Shown here: piece by piece, positions 1 through 9,031 of the stretch | How positions within the stretch are numbered: the stretch's first letter is position 1 | Layout of the letters: the number at the start of each line of letters is the position of its first letter | Assembly (NCBI GenBank): GCA_016716265.1 | Contig: JADJWQ010000006.1 | Span: 3,995,501 to 4,059,500 of the forward strand | DNA length: 64,000 nt | Reading direction: 5' to 3' | From: Planctomycetota bacterium | GTDB lineage: Bacteria > Planctomycetota > UBA1135 > UBA2386 | Made by a program: the position numbers and the translations under genes | Notes under the pieces: generated by a model | Database searches by the model: none | What the model saw: the letters and a program-made list of their open reading frames with translations, nothing else | What the model was told of the DNA's origin: nothing

Positions 1-723
1 GACCGGCACCGCGGCCCGGCGCGGCGGCAGCTTCGGCAGCTCCTGCTGCCGGCCCGCCGCGCGCGCCGCGCAGTCCGCGGCGACCGGGCAGTCCGCGCAG
101 CGCGGCCGGCGCGGGGTGCAGACGGTCGCGCCGAGGTCCATCAGCGCCTGGTTGAAGTCGCCGGGCCGGTCCGCGGCGAGGCGCGCGCTGGCGAGCTCGC
201 GCAGCCGGCGCCGCCCGACGGCGGTCTTGACGTCGTCCTCGAGCAGCGCGTGGCGCGCGAGCACGCGCTCGACGTTGCCGTCGATCGCCGGCAGCGCGAC
301 GCCGAACGCGATCGAGGCGATCGCCGCGCGCGTGTAGTCGCCGATGCCCGCGAGCGCGCCGAGCGCAGCGGGATCGGCCGGCACGCGGCCGGCGTGGCGG
401 TCGACGACCTGGCGGGCGCCGTCGCGCAGCAGCCGCGCGCGGCGGTAGTAGCCGAGCCCGCGCCACGCGGCGTGCAGCTCGTCGTCGCTCGCCGCCGCGA
501 GGCTGGCCGGGTCGGGGAAGCGCTCGGCGAAGCGCGGGAACGCGTCGAGCACCACCTCGACGCGGGTCTGCTGCAGCATGATCTCGCTGACCCAGGTCAG
601 CCACGGGTCGCCGCAGTCGCGCCACGGCAGCGTGCGGCGCGCACGGTCGTACCAGGCGAGCAGTCGCGCGGCGAACGATGCGCCGGCCGCCGGCGTCCCC
701 GCGGATCGGCGCGCGGTGCTCAC
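1..723 (-). CDS. mutY: A/G-specific adenine glycosylase (C-terminus beyond window)
   Basis: Base-excision repair enzyme that removes adenine mispaired with 8-oxoguanine. The frame is open from a GTG at 721-723 to base 1 (241 codons), so the C-terminal part lies outside the window; full-length MutY is about 350 residues. Seen: SEIMLQQT with the catalytic Glu at residue 47, a helix-hairpin-helix-like GIGDYTRAAI, the catalytic Asp at 148 in AIDGNVERV, and a 4Fe-4S cysteine set C202-x6-C209-x2-C212-x5-C218. The GTG start overlaps the TGA stop of the upstream gene (GTGA), a coupling style repeated elsewhere in this chromosome. MutY rather than Nth is supported by the LQQT motif and the short N-terminus. 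Confidence 0.93.
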   Translation of the reverse strand, partial: MSTARRSAGTPAAGASFAARLLAWYDRARRTLPWRDCGDPWLTWVSEIMLQQTRVEVVLDAFPRFAERFPDPASLAAASDDELHAAWRGLGYYRRARLLRDGARQVVDRHAGRVPADPAALGALAGIGDYTRAAIASIAFGVALPAIDGNVERVLARHALLEDDVKTAVGRRRLRELASARLAADRPGDFNQALMDLGATVCTPRRPRCADCPVAADCAARAAGRQQELPKLPPRRAAVPV

Positions 724-1544
724 GCGTTCTCGGAGCGCTGGCCGCGCGTGACCTCGAGGCCGAGCCGCGCGCGCAGGTCGGCGGTCGCCGAGTCGAGCTG
801 CTTGCGGAGCTGCTCGGCGTCGGTGCCCTCGACCGACAGCGAGATGCGGATCGTCAGGTTGTCCTCGGTGCCCTGCAGCCGTGCGCGCGAGTGCACATGG
901 GGGTGGCGCCGGGCGAGGTCGCCGAGCAGCCGCGAGATCATCGACTCGTCGCCGCCCGGGTAGTCGATGTGCACGACCTCGCGGACCGCGGTCGCGCCGT
1001 GCTGCTCGAGGTGCGGCTCCACGTACAGCGTGAACAGCCGTCGCAGCTCCTCGGGCTGGCCGGGGAGCAGGAAGAACGTCACCCCCGCGGTCTCGAAGCG
1101 CACCGCGGGCGCCGTCCCGCTCGGGTTGTCGAACACCTCGGAGCCCTGCGGCACGGTCGCCATCTTCAGGCGCTCGGGGGTCAGCTCGACGTCGTCGACG
1201 ACGCCCTTCGCCAGCAGCCGGCGGTAGGCGGCGGCGAGGAACTCGCGGGCGCGCTCGTCGACCACCAGCGGCACACCGGCGGCCTTCGCGAGGCACTCGC
1301 GCGTGATGTCGTCGAGCCCGGGCCCCATCCCGCCGGTGACCAGCACGTAGCGCGGCCGTGCGGCCACCGCGCCGCGGAACGCCTGCACGACCTCCTCCTC
1401 GACCTCGTCGAGCACCTGGATCGTCCGCACGCGGAAGCCGAGCCGCGAGACGTGCCCGGTCATGAAGTGGGCGTTGCGGTCGAGGACCATGCCCTCGAGC
1501 AGCTCGCGGCCCATGCAGAAGATGATCGCGGTCCGGTCGTTCAC
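720..1544 (-). CDS. CinA/MoCF-like molybdopterin-binding domain protein
   Basis: 274 residues from a GTG at 1542-1544. GAGGAG lies about 8 bases upstream of that GTG, and the recognisable family sequence starts there, so I prefer it to the upstream ATG at 1730, which would add 62 arginine/proline-rich residues. Family features seen: RELLEGMVLDRNAHF near the N-terminus, VLVTGGMGPGLDDITREC (the MoCF-type GGxGPxxDD loop), and LPGQPEELRRLF. This matches the N-terminal CinA/MoCF_biosynth domain; the C-terminal deamidase domain of full CinA is absent. The family includes ADP-ribose and NMN-related pyrophosphatases, but the substrate here is not readable from sequence. Its stop overlaps the mutY start, so the two are probably cotranscribed, divergently from gyrA. 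Confidence 0.82.
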   Translation of the reverse strand: MNDRTAIIFCMGRELLEGMVLDRNAHFMTGHVSRLGFRVRTIQVLDEVEEEVVQAFRGAVAARPRYVLVTGGMGPGLDDITRECLAKAAGVPLVVDERAREFLAAAYRRLLAKGVVDDVELTPERLKMATVPQGSEVFDNPSGTAPAVRFETAGVTFFLLPGQPEELRRLFTLYVEPHLEQHGATAVREVVHIDYPGGDESMISRLLGDLARRHPHVHSRARLQGTEDNLTIRISLSVEGTDAEQLRKQLDSATADLRARLGLEVTRGQRSENA

Positions 1545-1735
1545 GGGTGGGCTCCTCGAGGCGTGCGCCTCGGCGTTCGGGGGGGCCGGGGCCGGCCGCG
1601 TTCGCGCGCTGCGCGCGCGCCGGGCCCGGGAGACGGGGGCGCGCAGGATAACCGACGGAGCCGCGCCGTTGATAGCGTTCCGACGGGTCGCGAGAATGGC
1701 GCGACGCATCGTCGTTGACGGTGCGCCCAAGTGCG

Positions 1736-4387
1736 ATGACCGAGACTCCGCCGGACGCCCCGGGAGGTGGCCGCATCTCCGATCTGCTCCTCGAGAAGGA
1801 GATGACGGAGAGCTACCTCAACTACTCGATGAGCGTGATCTACAGTCGCGCTCTGCCCGACGTACGCGACGGCCTCAAGCCGAGCCAGCGGCGCATCCTC
1901 TACGCGATGCACGAGCTGAACCTCGGCCCGCGGGCCAAGTTCAGGAAGTGCGCCAAGATCTGCGGCGACACCTCGGGCAACTACCACCCGCACGGCGAGT
2001 CGGTGATCTATCCGACGCTCGTCGGCATGGCGCAGCCGTTCACGACGCGCTATCCGCTGGTCGACGGCCAGGGCAACTTCGGTGCGATCGACGGCAGCCC
2101 GCCGGCGGCCATGCGCTACACCGAGGCCCGCATGACGCGGCCGACGGTCGACCTGCTGGCCGACATCGACCAGGACACCGTCGACCGGGTCGCCAACTAC
2201 GACAACACGACGACCGAGCCGGTCGTGCTGCCGGCGCGGTTCCCGGCGCTGCTGTGCAACGGTTCGACCGGCATCGCGGTCGGTATGGCGACGAGCCTGC
2301 CGCCGCACAATCTGCGGGAGGTCGGCGCGGCGCTGCTGATGCTGCTCGACGACCCGCATGTGACCGTCGACCGGCTGCTCACGGTCGTCCAAGGGCCGGA
2401 CTTCCCGACCGGCGGTACCATCATGGGCCGCGCGGGCATCATCAATGCCTACCGCAGCGGCCGTGGTGCGGTGACGGTGCGCGCGAAGTACCACGTCGAG
2501 GACTACCGCGGCCGCAAGCAGATCGTGTTCACCCAGGTGCCCTACCAGGTCAAGGTCGGCACGATCCTCGAGCGCATCGTCAATCTCGCGAAGTCCGGGC
2601 AGATCGACACGATCGCCGACGTCAACGACGAGAGCAATCAGCGCGTCGGGCTGCGGCTGGTCGTCGAGCTCAAGCGCGGCATCGACGACGAGACGATCAC
2701 GGTCAATCAGCTGTTCAAGCTGAGCCCGCTGCAGACGACCTACAGCATCATCAATCTCGCGATCGACCGCGGCCGCCCGCGCACGCTGAGCTTCAAGCAG
2801 CTCCTGGAGGCCCACCGCGACCACCGCATCGACGTGATCACGCGGCGCACGCGCTTCCTGCTGAAGCGCGCGCAGGAGCGCCTGCACGTCCTGGAAGGAC
2901 TGCGCGTCGCGGTCCAGAACATCGACGAGGTCGTCGAGATCATCAAGACGTCGGCGTCTCCGGACGAGGCGCGCGTGCGGCTCGGCGAGCGCTTCGGGCT
3001 GTCCGAGATCCAGGCGCGCGCGATCCTCGACATGCGGCTCGCGCGACTGACCGGTCTCGAGATCGAGAAGCTCGAAGCGGAGTACGACGAGGTCCGCCAG
3101 AAGATCGCCAACTACGAGTCGATCCTGCGCAACCGCAGCGTGCTGCTGGACCTGATCCGCACCGATGTCCGCGACATGGTCGAGCAGTACGGCGACGACC
3201 GGCGTACCGTGATCTCGGACGAGGAGGTCGGCGAGTTCATCGCCGAGGACCTGATCCCCGAGGAGCTGATGGTCGTGACCGTCAGCCACCAGGGCTACAT
3301 CAAGCGCACGCCGCTCGACCAGTACCGCAGCCAGGCGCGCGGCGGGAAGGGCGTCAGCGCGGCGGACATGAAGGAGGGCGACTTCCTCCATCAGATCTTC
3401 GTCGCCAGCACGCACGACTACTTCATGTTCTTCAGCGACCGCGGTCGCGCGTACTGGCTCAAGGTCTACCAGCTGCCGCAGTTCGCGCGCGCGGCGCGCG
3501 GGCGGGCGCTCGTCAACGTCGTGCAGACGCAGGTCGAGGGCGAGCAGATCACGTCGATCCTGCGCGTGCCGAGCTTCGACGAGGACGGCTACGTCGTCAC
3601 GGCGACCGCGGCCGGCTACGTCAAGAAGACGCCGCTCGAGGCGTTCAGCCGCCCGAAGAAGGGCGGCATCATCGCGGTGTCGCTCGATGAGGGCGACCGC
3701 CTGATCGGCGTCAGCATCGCGCGCACCGGGCAGACCATCCTGATGGGCACGCGCACCGGCAAGGCGATCCGCTTCGCCGAGGACGACGTGCGTGCGATGG
3801 GACGCAATGCACGCGGCGTCCGCGGCATCAAGCTGAAGGCGGGCGACCAGGTCGTCGGGCTCGTGATCGCCGACGAGGACGCCGCGCTCCTGACGGTCTG
3901 CCAGCGCGGTTACGGCAAGCGCACGTCGCTCGAGGAGTACCGGCTGCAGGGCCGCGGTGGGCAGGGCCTGATCGACATCCGCACCACGGCGCGCAACGGC
4001 GAGGTCGTCAACATGGTGGCGACGTCGCCCGGCGAGGACGTGATGCTGATCACGAAGCACGGGCAGATCGTCCGCACCGGTGTCGACGGCATCAGCCTGA
4101 TCGGGCGTGCGACCCAGGGCGTGCGGATCGTCAACCTCGCCGACGACGACCAGGTCGTCGCCGTCGCGGTCGTGCCCGACGACGAAGCGGCGACGTCGAG
4201 CGAGACCATCGCGGCGGCCCCTCCGAGCGTCCCGCGGCCGCCGGTCGTCCGCGCGGACGGCGAGGAGCTCGACGACGACGAGTCCGACGACGGCGAGCCC
4301 GACGACCAGGAACTCGATGACGGCGAGCCCGACGACGAGCCCGACGACGAGCCGGACGAGGACGAGCCCGAGGAGGACGCGACGTGA
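1736..4387 (+). CDS. gyrA: DNA gyrase subunit A
   Basis: 883 residues from the ATG at 1736; an in-frame start 21 bases upstream is possible. It cuts and rejoins DNA in the A2B2 gyrase. Seen: active-site Tyr128 in AAMRYTEARM, the quinolone-region motif GNYHPHGESVIY, and a C-terminal beta-pinwheel region with a GyrA-box variant QARGGKG at about 533-539, which favours GyrA over ParC. In the quinolone region the position matching E. coli Ser83 is Ser, but the position matching Asp87 is Pro. The last ~45 residues are a strongly acidic Asp/Glu tail. The stop overlaps the next gene's GTG start (GTGA). No gyrB is nearby. Confidence 0.95.
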   Translation: MTETPPDAPGGGRISDLLLEKEMTESYLNYSMSVIYSRALPDVRDGLKPSQRRILYAMHELNLGPRAKFRKCAKICGDTSGNYHPHGESVIYPTLVGMAQPFTTRYPLVDGQGNFGAIDGSPPAAMRYTEARMTRPTVDLLADIDQDTVDRVANYDNTTTEPVVLPARFPALLCNGSTGIAVGMATSLPPHNLREVGAALLMLLDDPHVTVDRLLTVVQGPDFPTGGTIMGRAGIINAYRSGRGAVTVRAKYHVEDYRGRKQIVFTQVPYQVKVGTILERIVNLAKSGQIDTIADVNDESNQRVGLRLVVELKRGIDDETITVNQLFKLSPLQTTYSIINLAIDRGRPRTLSFKQLLEAHRDHRIDVITRRTRFLLKRAQERLHVLEGLRVAVQNIDEVVEIIKTSASPDEARVRLGERFGLSEIQARAILDMRLARLTGLEIEKLEAEYDEVRQKIANYESILRNRSVLLDLIRTDVRDMVEQYGDDRRTVISDEEVGEFIAEDLIPEELMVVTVSHQGYIKRTPLDQYRSQARGGKGVSAADMKEGDFLHQIFVASTHDYFMFFSDRGRAYWLKVYQLPQFARAARGRALVNVVQTQVEGEQITSILRVPSFDEDGYVVTATAAGYVKKTPLEAFSRPKKGGIIAVSLDEGDRLIGVSIARTGQTILMGTRTGKAIRFAEDDVRAMGRNARGVRGIKLKAGDQVVGLVIADEDAALLTVCQRGYGKRTSLEEYRLQGRGGQGLIDIRTTARNGEVVNMVATSPGEDVMLITKHGQIVRTGVDGISLIGRATQGVRIVNLADDDQVVAVAVVPDDEAATSSETIAAAPPSVPRPPVVRADGEELDDDESDDGEPDDQELDDGEPDDEPDDEPDEDEPEEDAT

Positions 4388-4830
4388 ACGTGCTGCAGAC
4401 GCGCCTGGTCGCCGACATGAAGACGGCGATGAAGGCGGGCGACAAGGAGCGGCTCGGGACGATCCGCCTGATGATCGCCGAGCTCAAGCAGGCGCAGCTC
4501 GCGCAGGCGTCGGACGACATGGACGAGGCCGGCGAGCAGGCCGTGCTGCGGCGGATGATCAAGGCCCGCCGCGACGCGATCGAGCAGGCCAGGCAGGTCG
4601 GGCGCGACGACGTCGCCGCGCGCGAGGCCGCCGAGGTCGCCGTGATCGAGGGCTACCTGCCGCAGCTGCTGCGCGGCGAGGAGCTCGCCGCCAAGGTCCG
4701 CGAGGTGGCCGCCGAGATCGGCTACCAGGGGCCCCAGGACACCGGCCGGTTCATGAAGGAGTGGATGGCGCGCTTCCGCGAGCTCGCCGAGGGCCGCGAC
4801 GTGCAGGCCGCGCTGCGCGCGCTCGGCTGA
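4384..4830 (+). CDS. yqeY: GatB/YqeY domain protein
   Basis: 148 residues from a GTG that overlaps the gyrA stop by four bases, so translation is probably coupled. The sequence fits the YqeY family (usually ~147-150 residues): LQTRLVADMKTAMKAGDKERLGTIRLM at the start, KARRDAIEQARQVGRDD in the middle, then EVAVIEGYLPQLLRGEEL, and a C-terminal GxQGPQDTGRFMKEWM-type block. The family resembles the tRNA-binding tail of GatB; its exact role is not settled. No signal peptide or membrane segment. Confidence 0.92.
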   Translation: MNVLQTRLVADMKTAMKAGDKERLGTIRLMIAELKQAQLAQASDDMDEAGEQAVLRRMIKARRDAIEQARQVGRDDVAAREAAEVAVIEGYLPQLLRGEELAAKVREVAAEIGYQGPQDTGRFMKEWMARFRELAEGRDVQAALRALG

Positions 4831-4889
4831 GCGGTGCGCGCCGCGCGCGATCCGTTACATTGCGCCCGCCGCCGCCCGACCCGCCGCCG

Positions 4890-6158
4890 ATGGACCGGAA
4901 CCCGAAGCCGACGTTCGCCGCCCTCTTCGTCGCCGCCCTTCTCGCCTGGCCCTGCGCGATCAGCGCGCAGCAGGACGTGCCGGCACCGGTCACCGCGGTC
5001 GTCCTCGATCCGACCGGTGTCCTGCGCGTCGGCGACGACTTCGAGGTGCGCTTCCCGCTGCTGCAGTGGCCGGCTGCCGGCGCGTGGCAGACCGGAGCGG
5101 AGGGCGCCCCGCAGTTCGGCCTCGTGCGCGACGGCGAGCTGACCGCGCCGGCCGGCGCCACCCTCGAGCTCCGCAGCCTGACCCCCGAGCGCGTCGCGCT
5201 GCGCGCCGTGCTCGGCGACCGCACCGTCGCGGTCGACGCCGCGCCGGAGCTGCGCCGCATCGAGCCACCGCGCGTCATCGGTGCGCCCCCCGACCGGCCA
5301 CGCCCACCGGCGGGGCTCCCCGCCACCGAGCCCGAGAACCTGCTGTTCGTGGCGCTCGGCAGTGGCGGCACCGGGCTGCCGGGGCAGCGGCGCGTGGCCG
5401 ACGGCCTCCGGCGCTTCGCGGCGCGCCACCCGGTCGACTTCGTGCTGCTGCTCGGCGACGAGCTCGGCCCGCAGGGCGTGGCGAGCCGCGGCGATCCGGC
5501 CTGGCTGCGCTGCTTCGAATCCGTGTACGACCCGCAGGCGCTCGCGCTGCCGTTCTACGCGGCGGTCGGCGACCTGGAGCACCGCGGCGATCTTCCCGCG
5601 CTCGTCGAGTACGGCGTCCTCAACCTGCGCTGGACGATGCCCGACCTGTCCTACAGCTTCGAGGCCGAGGCCCACGGAGTACGGTTCGCGTTCATCGCGA
5701 TGGATACGCCGGCGTGCGCCGGCAACACCCGTGATGCCTACACGCGGCGGGCACAGACCCTCGTCGCGCACGCGCTCGAGACCTGCCACGCGGATTGGCG
5801 CATCGTGTTCGGTCACGATCCGCTGCTGTCGCACGATCTCGAGGGACCGGTCGACCGTCGCGACGTGCTGCGCCTGCGCATGGCCCCGTGGCTCGAGCGC
5901 TACCACGTCGATCTCTACATCGCTGGCGGCGACCGCAGCCTGCAGCTGATCGACAGCGCGGGCGACGTGCCGCTGCAAGTCGTGTCGGGCGGCGCCGGCG
6001 GTCCGGAGGTCGCGTCGCCGGTCGCCTGGGGCGAGGACACCTTGTTCGCCGCGACCGGCGGCGGGTTCACGTCGTTCCGCTTCGACGGCGAGACCCTGTT
6101 CGTGGTGTTCCACGACGCCGACGGCGCGCCGCTGTTCGTCCACGAGCTGCGCAAGTAG
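4890..6158 (+). CDS. Secreted metallophosphoesterase-like protein with degenerate metal sites
   Basis: 422 residues from the ATG at 4890, which gives a signal peptide (FAALFVAALLAWPCAISAQ, likely cut after SAQ). The C-terminal half follows the calcineurin-like phosphoesterase layout: a first motif near residues 151-162, LLLGDELGPQG, AAVGDLEHRG, IVFGHDPLLSHD, and YIAGGDRSLQ. In active members these are GDxG, GDN, GNHD, GHxP and GHxH. Here the first Asp is missing (ALGSGGTG), GNHD reads GDLE, and the last GHxH reads GGDR. The fold is recognisable, but metal binding and catalysis are doubtful. The N-terminal ~140 residues are unassigned. Confidence 0.72.
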   Translation: MDRNPKPTFAALFVAALLAWPCAISAQQDVPAPVTAVVLDPTGVLRVGDDFEVRFPLLQWPAAGAWQTGAEGAPQFGLVRDGELTAPAGATLELRSLTPERVALRAVLGDRTVAVDAAPELRRIEPPRVIGAPPDRPRPPAGLPATEPENLLFVALGSGGTGLPGQRRVADGLRRFAARHPVDFVLLLGDELGPQGVASRGDPAWLRCFESVYDPQALALPFYAAVGDLEHRGDLPALVEYGVLNLRWTMPDLSYSFEAEAHGVRFAFIAMDTPACAGNTRDAYTRRAQTLVAHALETCHADWRIVFGHDPLLSHDLEGPVDRRDVLRLRMAPWLERYHVDLYIAGGDRSLQLIDSAGDVPLQVVSGGAGGPEVASPVAWGEDTLFAATGGGFTSFRFDGETLFVVFHDADGAPLFVHELRK

Positions 6159-6193
6159 CGCCGCCCTGCCCGCGAAGGTCCCCCACCGTGACG

Positions 6194-6754
6194 ATGCCCG
6201 ACGGATCCACGCTCGAGCCCTGGCCCGAGGAGGCGCGTCAACGCCTCGCGCGGTTCCGCGTGTTCGACGTGCAGATCGCCCGGCGCCGCTCGCCGCGCAC
6301 GGGCCGCAGCCACGAGTTCTTCGTCGTCGACACGCTCGACTGGGTCAACGTGCTGGCGTTCACCCGCGCCGGGGACCTGATCGCGGTCCGCCAGTATCGC
6401 CACGGCAGCCGCAGCTTCACGCTCGAGATCCCCGGCGGCGCGATCGACCCGGGCGAGGACCCTGCCGACGCCGCCGCGCGCGAGGTGCGCGAGGAGACCG
6501 GCTACGCGAGCGACCGTCCGCCGGTGCACCTCGGCGCGGTGTCGCCGAACCCGGCGTTGTTCGGCAATCGCTGCCACACCTACCTGATCGAGGGCTGCGA
6601 GCTGGTCGGCGATCTGCAGCAGGACCACGGCGAGGACATCGAGGTCGTCACGCTGCCGCTGCCGGCCTTCGAAGACCTCGTCCGCACCGGCGCCGTCGAC
6701 CACGCGCTGGTGCTCGACGCGCTCTACCTGCTGCGGCTCCACCGCGGGGCGTGA
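6194..6754 (+). CDS. Nudix hydrolase (ADP-ribose pyrophosphatase-like)
   Basis: 186 residues from the ATG at 6194; a GTG six bases upstream is an alternative. A complete Nudix box G-x5-E-x7-REVREETGY runs from Gly82 to Tyr104, with the catalytic REVREE at 96-101. Upstream sequence (WVNVLAFTRAGDLIAVRQYRHGSRSFTLEIPGG, broken here as two motifs: RQYRHG and EIPGG) resembles ADP-ribose and nucleoside-diphosphate-sugar pyrophosphatases. The protein is cytoplasmic. It lies 35 bases after the phosphoesterase-like gene and converges on rpiA. The exact substrate cannot be named. Confidence 0.9.
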   Translation: MPDGSTLEPWPEEARQRLARFRVFDVQIARRRSPRTGRSHEFFVVDTLDWVNVLAFTRAGDLIAVRQYRHGSRSFTLEIPGGAIDPGEDPADAAAREVREETGYASDRPPVHLGAVSPNPALFGNRCHTYLIEGCELVGDLQQDHGEDIEVVTLPLPAFEDLVRTGAVDHALVLDALYLLRLHRGA

Positions 6755-6889
6755 CGCGGGGCGCGCCAGCGGTCGGATCGCCTCCGCCGCGGGCCGGCCT
6801 CGGGCAATCCCGTACAAGAGCCCCGTACAAGGAGCGCGGTCCGTTGACGCGATGCGCCACCGGACCGCGCTGGTCTCGGGAAAGGCAGG

Positions 6890-6962
6890 AGCCGCTCTCT
6901 ACTCCGGACGTCTCGGGCCGGAGCCGATGTCTCGGCAAGGTGCACTCCCGTCGAGAGCGGCT
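6890..6962. terminator. Inverted repeat between convergent genes, possible bidirectional terminator
   Basis: AGCCGCTCTC at 6890-6899 is matched by its exact reverse complement GAGAGCGGCT at 6953-6962. The 53-base loop holds a further GC-rich pairing (CCGGACG...CGGGCCGG). The position, between the 3' ends of the Nudix gene and rpiA, suits a terminator, but there is no T-run on either strand and the loop is long. Weak evidence. Confidence 0.3.
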
Positions 6963-6993
6963 GCCCTCCCTACGCAGCGCCGCGCGGCGGGGG

Positions 6994-7707
6994 TCAGCTT
7001 TCCTTCGTGGAGCTCGCCGAGAAATCGAGCTCGCGCACGCGGCCGTCCAGCTCGCCGATCAGCACCCGCGGTGCCATCGCGACGAACAGGCCGCACTCGA
7101 CGACGCCGGGGATCGCGTCGAGCGCCCGCTCGAGCGCCGCCAGGTCGGCGACCGGGCCGAACGACGCGTCCAGCACCAGGTTGCCGCCGTCGGTGCGCAC
7201 CGGCTGGCGGTCCGGTCCGAGCCGGAGCTCCGGGCCGAGGCCGAGTGCGCGCACCCGCGCCGCGGCCTGGCGCCAGCCGAACGGCAGCACCTCGATCGGC
7301 AGGCGGAAGCTCGCGCCGAGGTGCGGCACGAGCTTGTCGGGTGACACGACGATCACGAGTCGGTCGGCGGCGGCCGCGACGATCTTCTCGCGCGTCAGCG
7401 CGGCCCCACCGCCCTTGACGAGGTTGCCGGCCGGGTCGACCTCGTCGGCCCCGTCGATCGCGATGTCGAGCCGCTCGAGGTCGTCGAGGCTCGCGAGCGG
7501 GATGCCGAGCTCGCGCGCGCGCGCGGCGGTCCGCTCGCTGGTCGGCACGCCAGCGACCCGGATGCCCTGCGCGATGCGCTCCGCGAGCCGCTCGAGCACG
7601 AACGCGACCGTCGAACCGGTCCCGAGTCCCACGCGTTGGCCGTCCCGGACGAGGTCCGCCGCCGCCCGACCTGCGGCACGCTTCGCCGCAGCCTGCTGAT
7701 CCGCCAT
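6994..7707 (-). CDS. rpiA: Ribose-5-phosphate isomerase A
   Basis: 237 residues from the ATG at 7705-7707. Interconverts ribose-5-phosphate and ribulose-5-phosphate in the non-oxidative pentose phosphate pathway. Seen: phosphate loop GLGTGSTVAF (27-36), IDGADEVDP with the catalytic Asp pair around 85-88, KGGGAALTREK (98-108) containing the catalytic Lys and Glu, and IEVLPFGW. Length and motifs match RpiA. Its start codon overlaps the start codon of the divergent gene at 7706 (shared CATG), so both promoters must lie inside the neighbouring coding sequences if both starts are right. Confidence 0.95.
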   Translation of the reverse strand: MADQQAAAKRAAGRAAADLVRDGQRVGLGTGSTVAFVLERLAERIAQGIRVAGVPTSERTAARARELGIPLASLDDLERLDIAIDGADEVDPAGNLVKGGGAALTREKIVAAAADRLVIVVSPDKLVPHLGASFRLPIEVLPFGWRQAAARVRALGLGPELRLGPDRQPVRTDGGNLVLDASFGPVADLAALERALDAIPGVVECGLFVAMAPRVLIGELDGRVRELDFSASSTKES

Positions 7708-9031
7708 GGTCTCCGAGCGTATCCTCGTCGCGGTCCCCCCGCCGCAGCCCTCCCCCGCCGAGCCGCCCTTGACCGCCGAGCCGTCCTCGACCGAACCCGC
7801 CGCCGCGACCACGAAACCCGCGCGCTCGCGCCGGCACCGCCGCGACACCTCGCGCGTGCCGGTGACGATCCGGTTCGGGCTGCCGCTTCTCGCCGTCGTC
7901 CTGCTCGGTCTGTGGCTGTCCGGACTGCTCGGCCCCGCGAGCGACGTCCGCTTGCAGCTCGTCGGCCTCGACCGACGACCGCTCGACATCGCCGGTGGCC
8001 GCTACCAGGTCTTCCCGTTCGACGACGACCCCGCGGCGCCATCCCCGCTGCCGCCGCTCGGCGAGCCGGTCGCGTTCGAGGGTGCCGAACTGGACCTCGA
8101 CGCCGACGAGCTCCCGCCCGCCGCGATGCTGCGGATCGAGGCCGAGGGGCAGGGGATCGGCTACGCCGACGTCGAGCACGGCCAGCGCTCGTTCGTCGTG
8201 CTCGGCCCGCCCGTGACCGTCGGCGGTCGCGTCGTCGACGAGGAGCAGCGGGCGGTGCCCGGCGCGCGCGTCATGGTGCTCGCGGTCAGCGCGCGCGGCG
8301 TGCCGCTCGCCGAGACCCGCACGGGCCCGCAGGGCGAGTTCGCGATCTCGTCGATCGCCGCCGGGGTGACCTCGTGGTGCTTCCGCGTGCTCGCGCCGCG
8401 CTTCGAGGTCAAGAACCAGGACTGGATCTACGCGCCGGGCGAGCCCGTGCAGATCACCGTGCGGGCCACGCAGCCCGTGCGTGGCCGCGTGTTCGTGCAC
8501 GGCGACGCGTTCGATCCCGCGGACCGCGAGCTGCGCGTGTTCCGCCTCCCCGGCGTGTCGGCGATCGTGCAGCCGGACGGCAGCTTCGAGATCGACCACC
8601 TGCCGCCGCCGTCGCAGCGCGCCCATCTGCTGCTCGACGTCCCGCCCGGCTTCACGTTCCGCCGCACGACCGTCGCCGCGGGCGACACCGACGCGCGGAT
8701 CGACGTCCAGCGCGCGGTGCCCGTGCACGGGCGCGTGGTCAACGGTCACACCCGCGAGGGCGTCGTCGGCGCGCAGGTGTTCCACGACCATGGGCCACGC
8801 GGGATGGAGGGCGCGCGCACCGGTGCCGACGGCAGCTTCGACCTCGTCGAGGTGCCGCCCGGACCGGTCACGGTGCAGGCGATCGTGCGCGTGCCGGTCA
8901 CCTCGCTGCCGCCGGAGCGCCGGGCGGCGGTCGCCGACGACTCGGTTCGCTTCGTGGAGGTCTCGGGCATCCTGAACTTCGTGGCGGTGCCCGAGCATCC
9001 GATCACCGACTGCGAGATCGTCGTCTGGTGA
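7706..9031 (+). CDS. Membrane-anchored protein with carboxypeptidase-regulatory-like domains
   Basis: 441 residues. A cytoplasmic Pro/Ala/Arg-rich N-terminus (~50 residues) leads to one membrane segment (about 57-75: FGLPLLAVVLLGLWLSGLL), then an outside region with at least three beta-sandwich repeats of the carboxypeptidase-regulatory/peptidase-associated type: VGGRVVDEEQRAVPGARV...TGPQGEFAISSI, VRGRVFVHGDAF...QPDGSFEIDHL, and VHGRVVNGHTREGVVGAQV...GADGSFDLVEV. Such domains are usually structural or binding modules. The start codon overlaps that of rpiA on the other strand, so a start further downstream is possible. The stop overlaps the next gene's GTG. Confidence 0.75.
   Translation: MVSERILVAVPPPQPSPAEPPLTAEPSSTEPAAATTKPARSRRHRRDTSRVPVTIRFGLPLLAVVLLGLWLSGLLGPASDVRLQLVGLDRRPLDIAGGRYQVFPFDDDPAAPSPLPPLGEPVAFEGAELDLDADELPPAAMLRIEAEGQGIGYADVEHGQRSFVVLGPPVTVGGRVVDEEQRAVPGARVMVLAVSARGVPLAETRTGPQGEFAISSIAAGVTSWCFRVLAPRFEVKNQDWIYAPGEPVQITVRATQPVRGRVFVHGDAFDPADRELRVFRLPGVSAIVQPDGSFEIDHLPPPSQRAHLLLDVPPGFTFRRTTVAAGDTDARIDVQRAVPVHGRVVNGHTREGVVGAQVFHDHGPRGMEGARTGADGSFDLVEVPPGPVTVQAIVRVPVTSLPPERRAAVADDSVRFVEVSGILNFVAVPEHPITDCEIVVW

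Noticed and set aside
1462..4060. Long open frames in other frames over gyrA and neighbours
   Set aside because: High GC leaves all frames open; only the gyrA frame shows known motifs.
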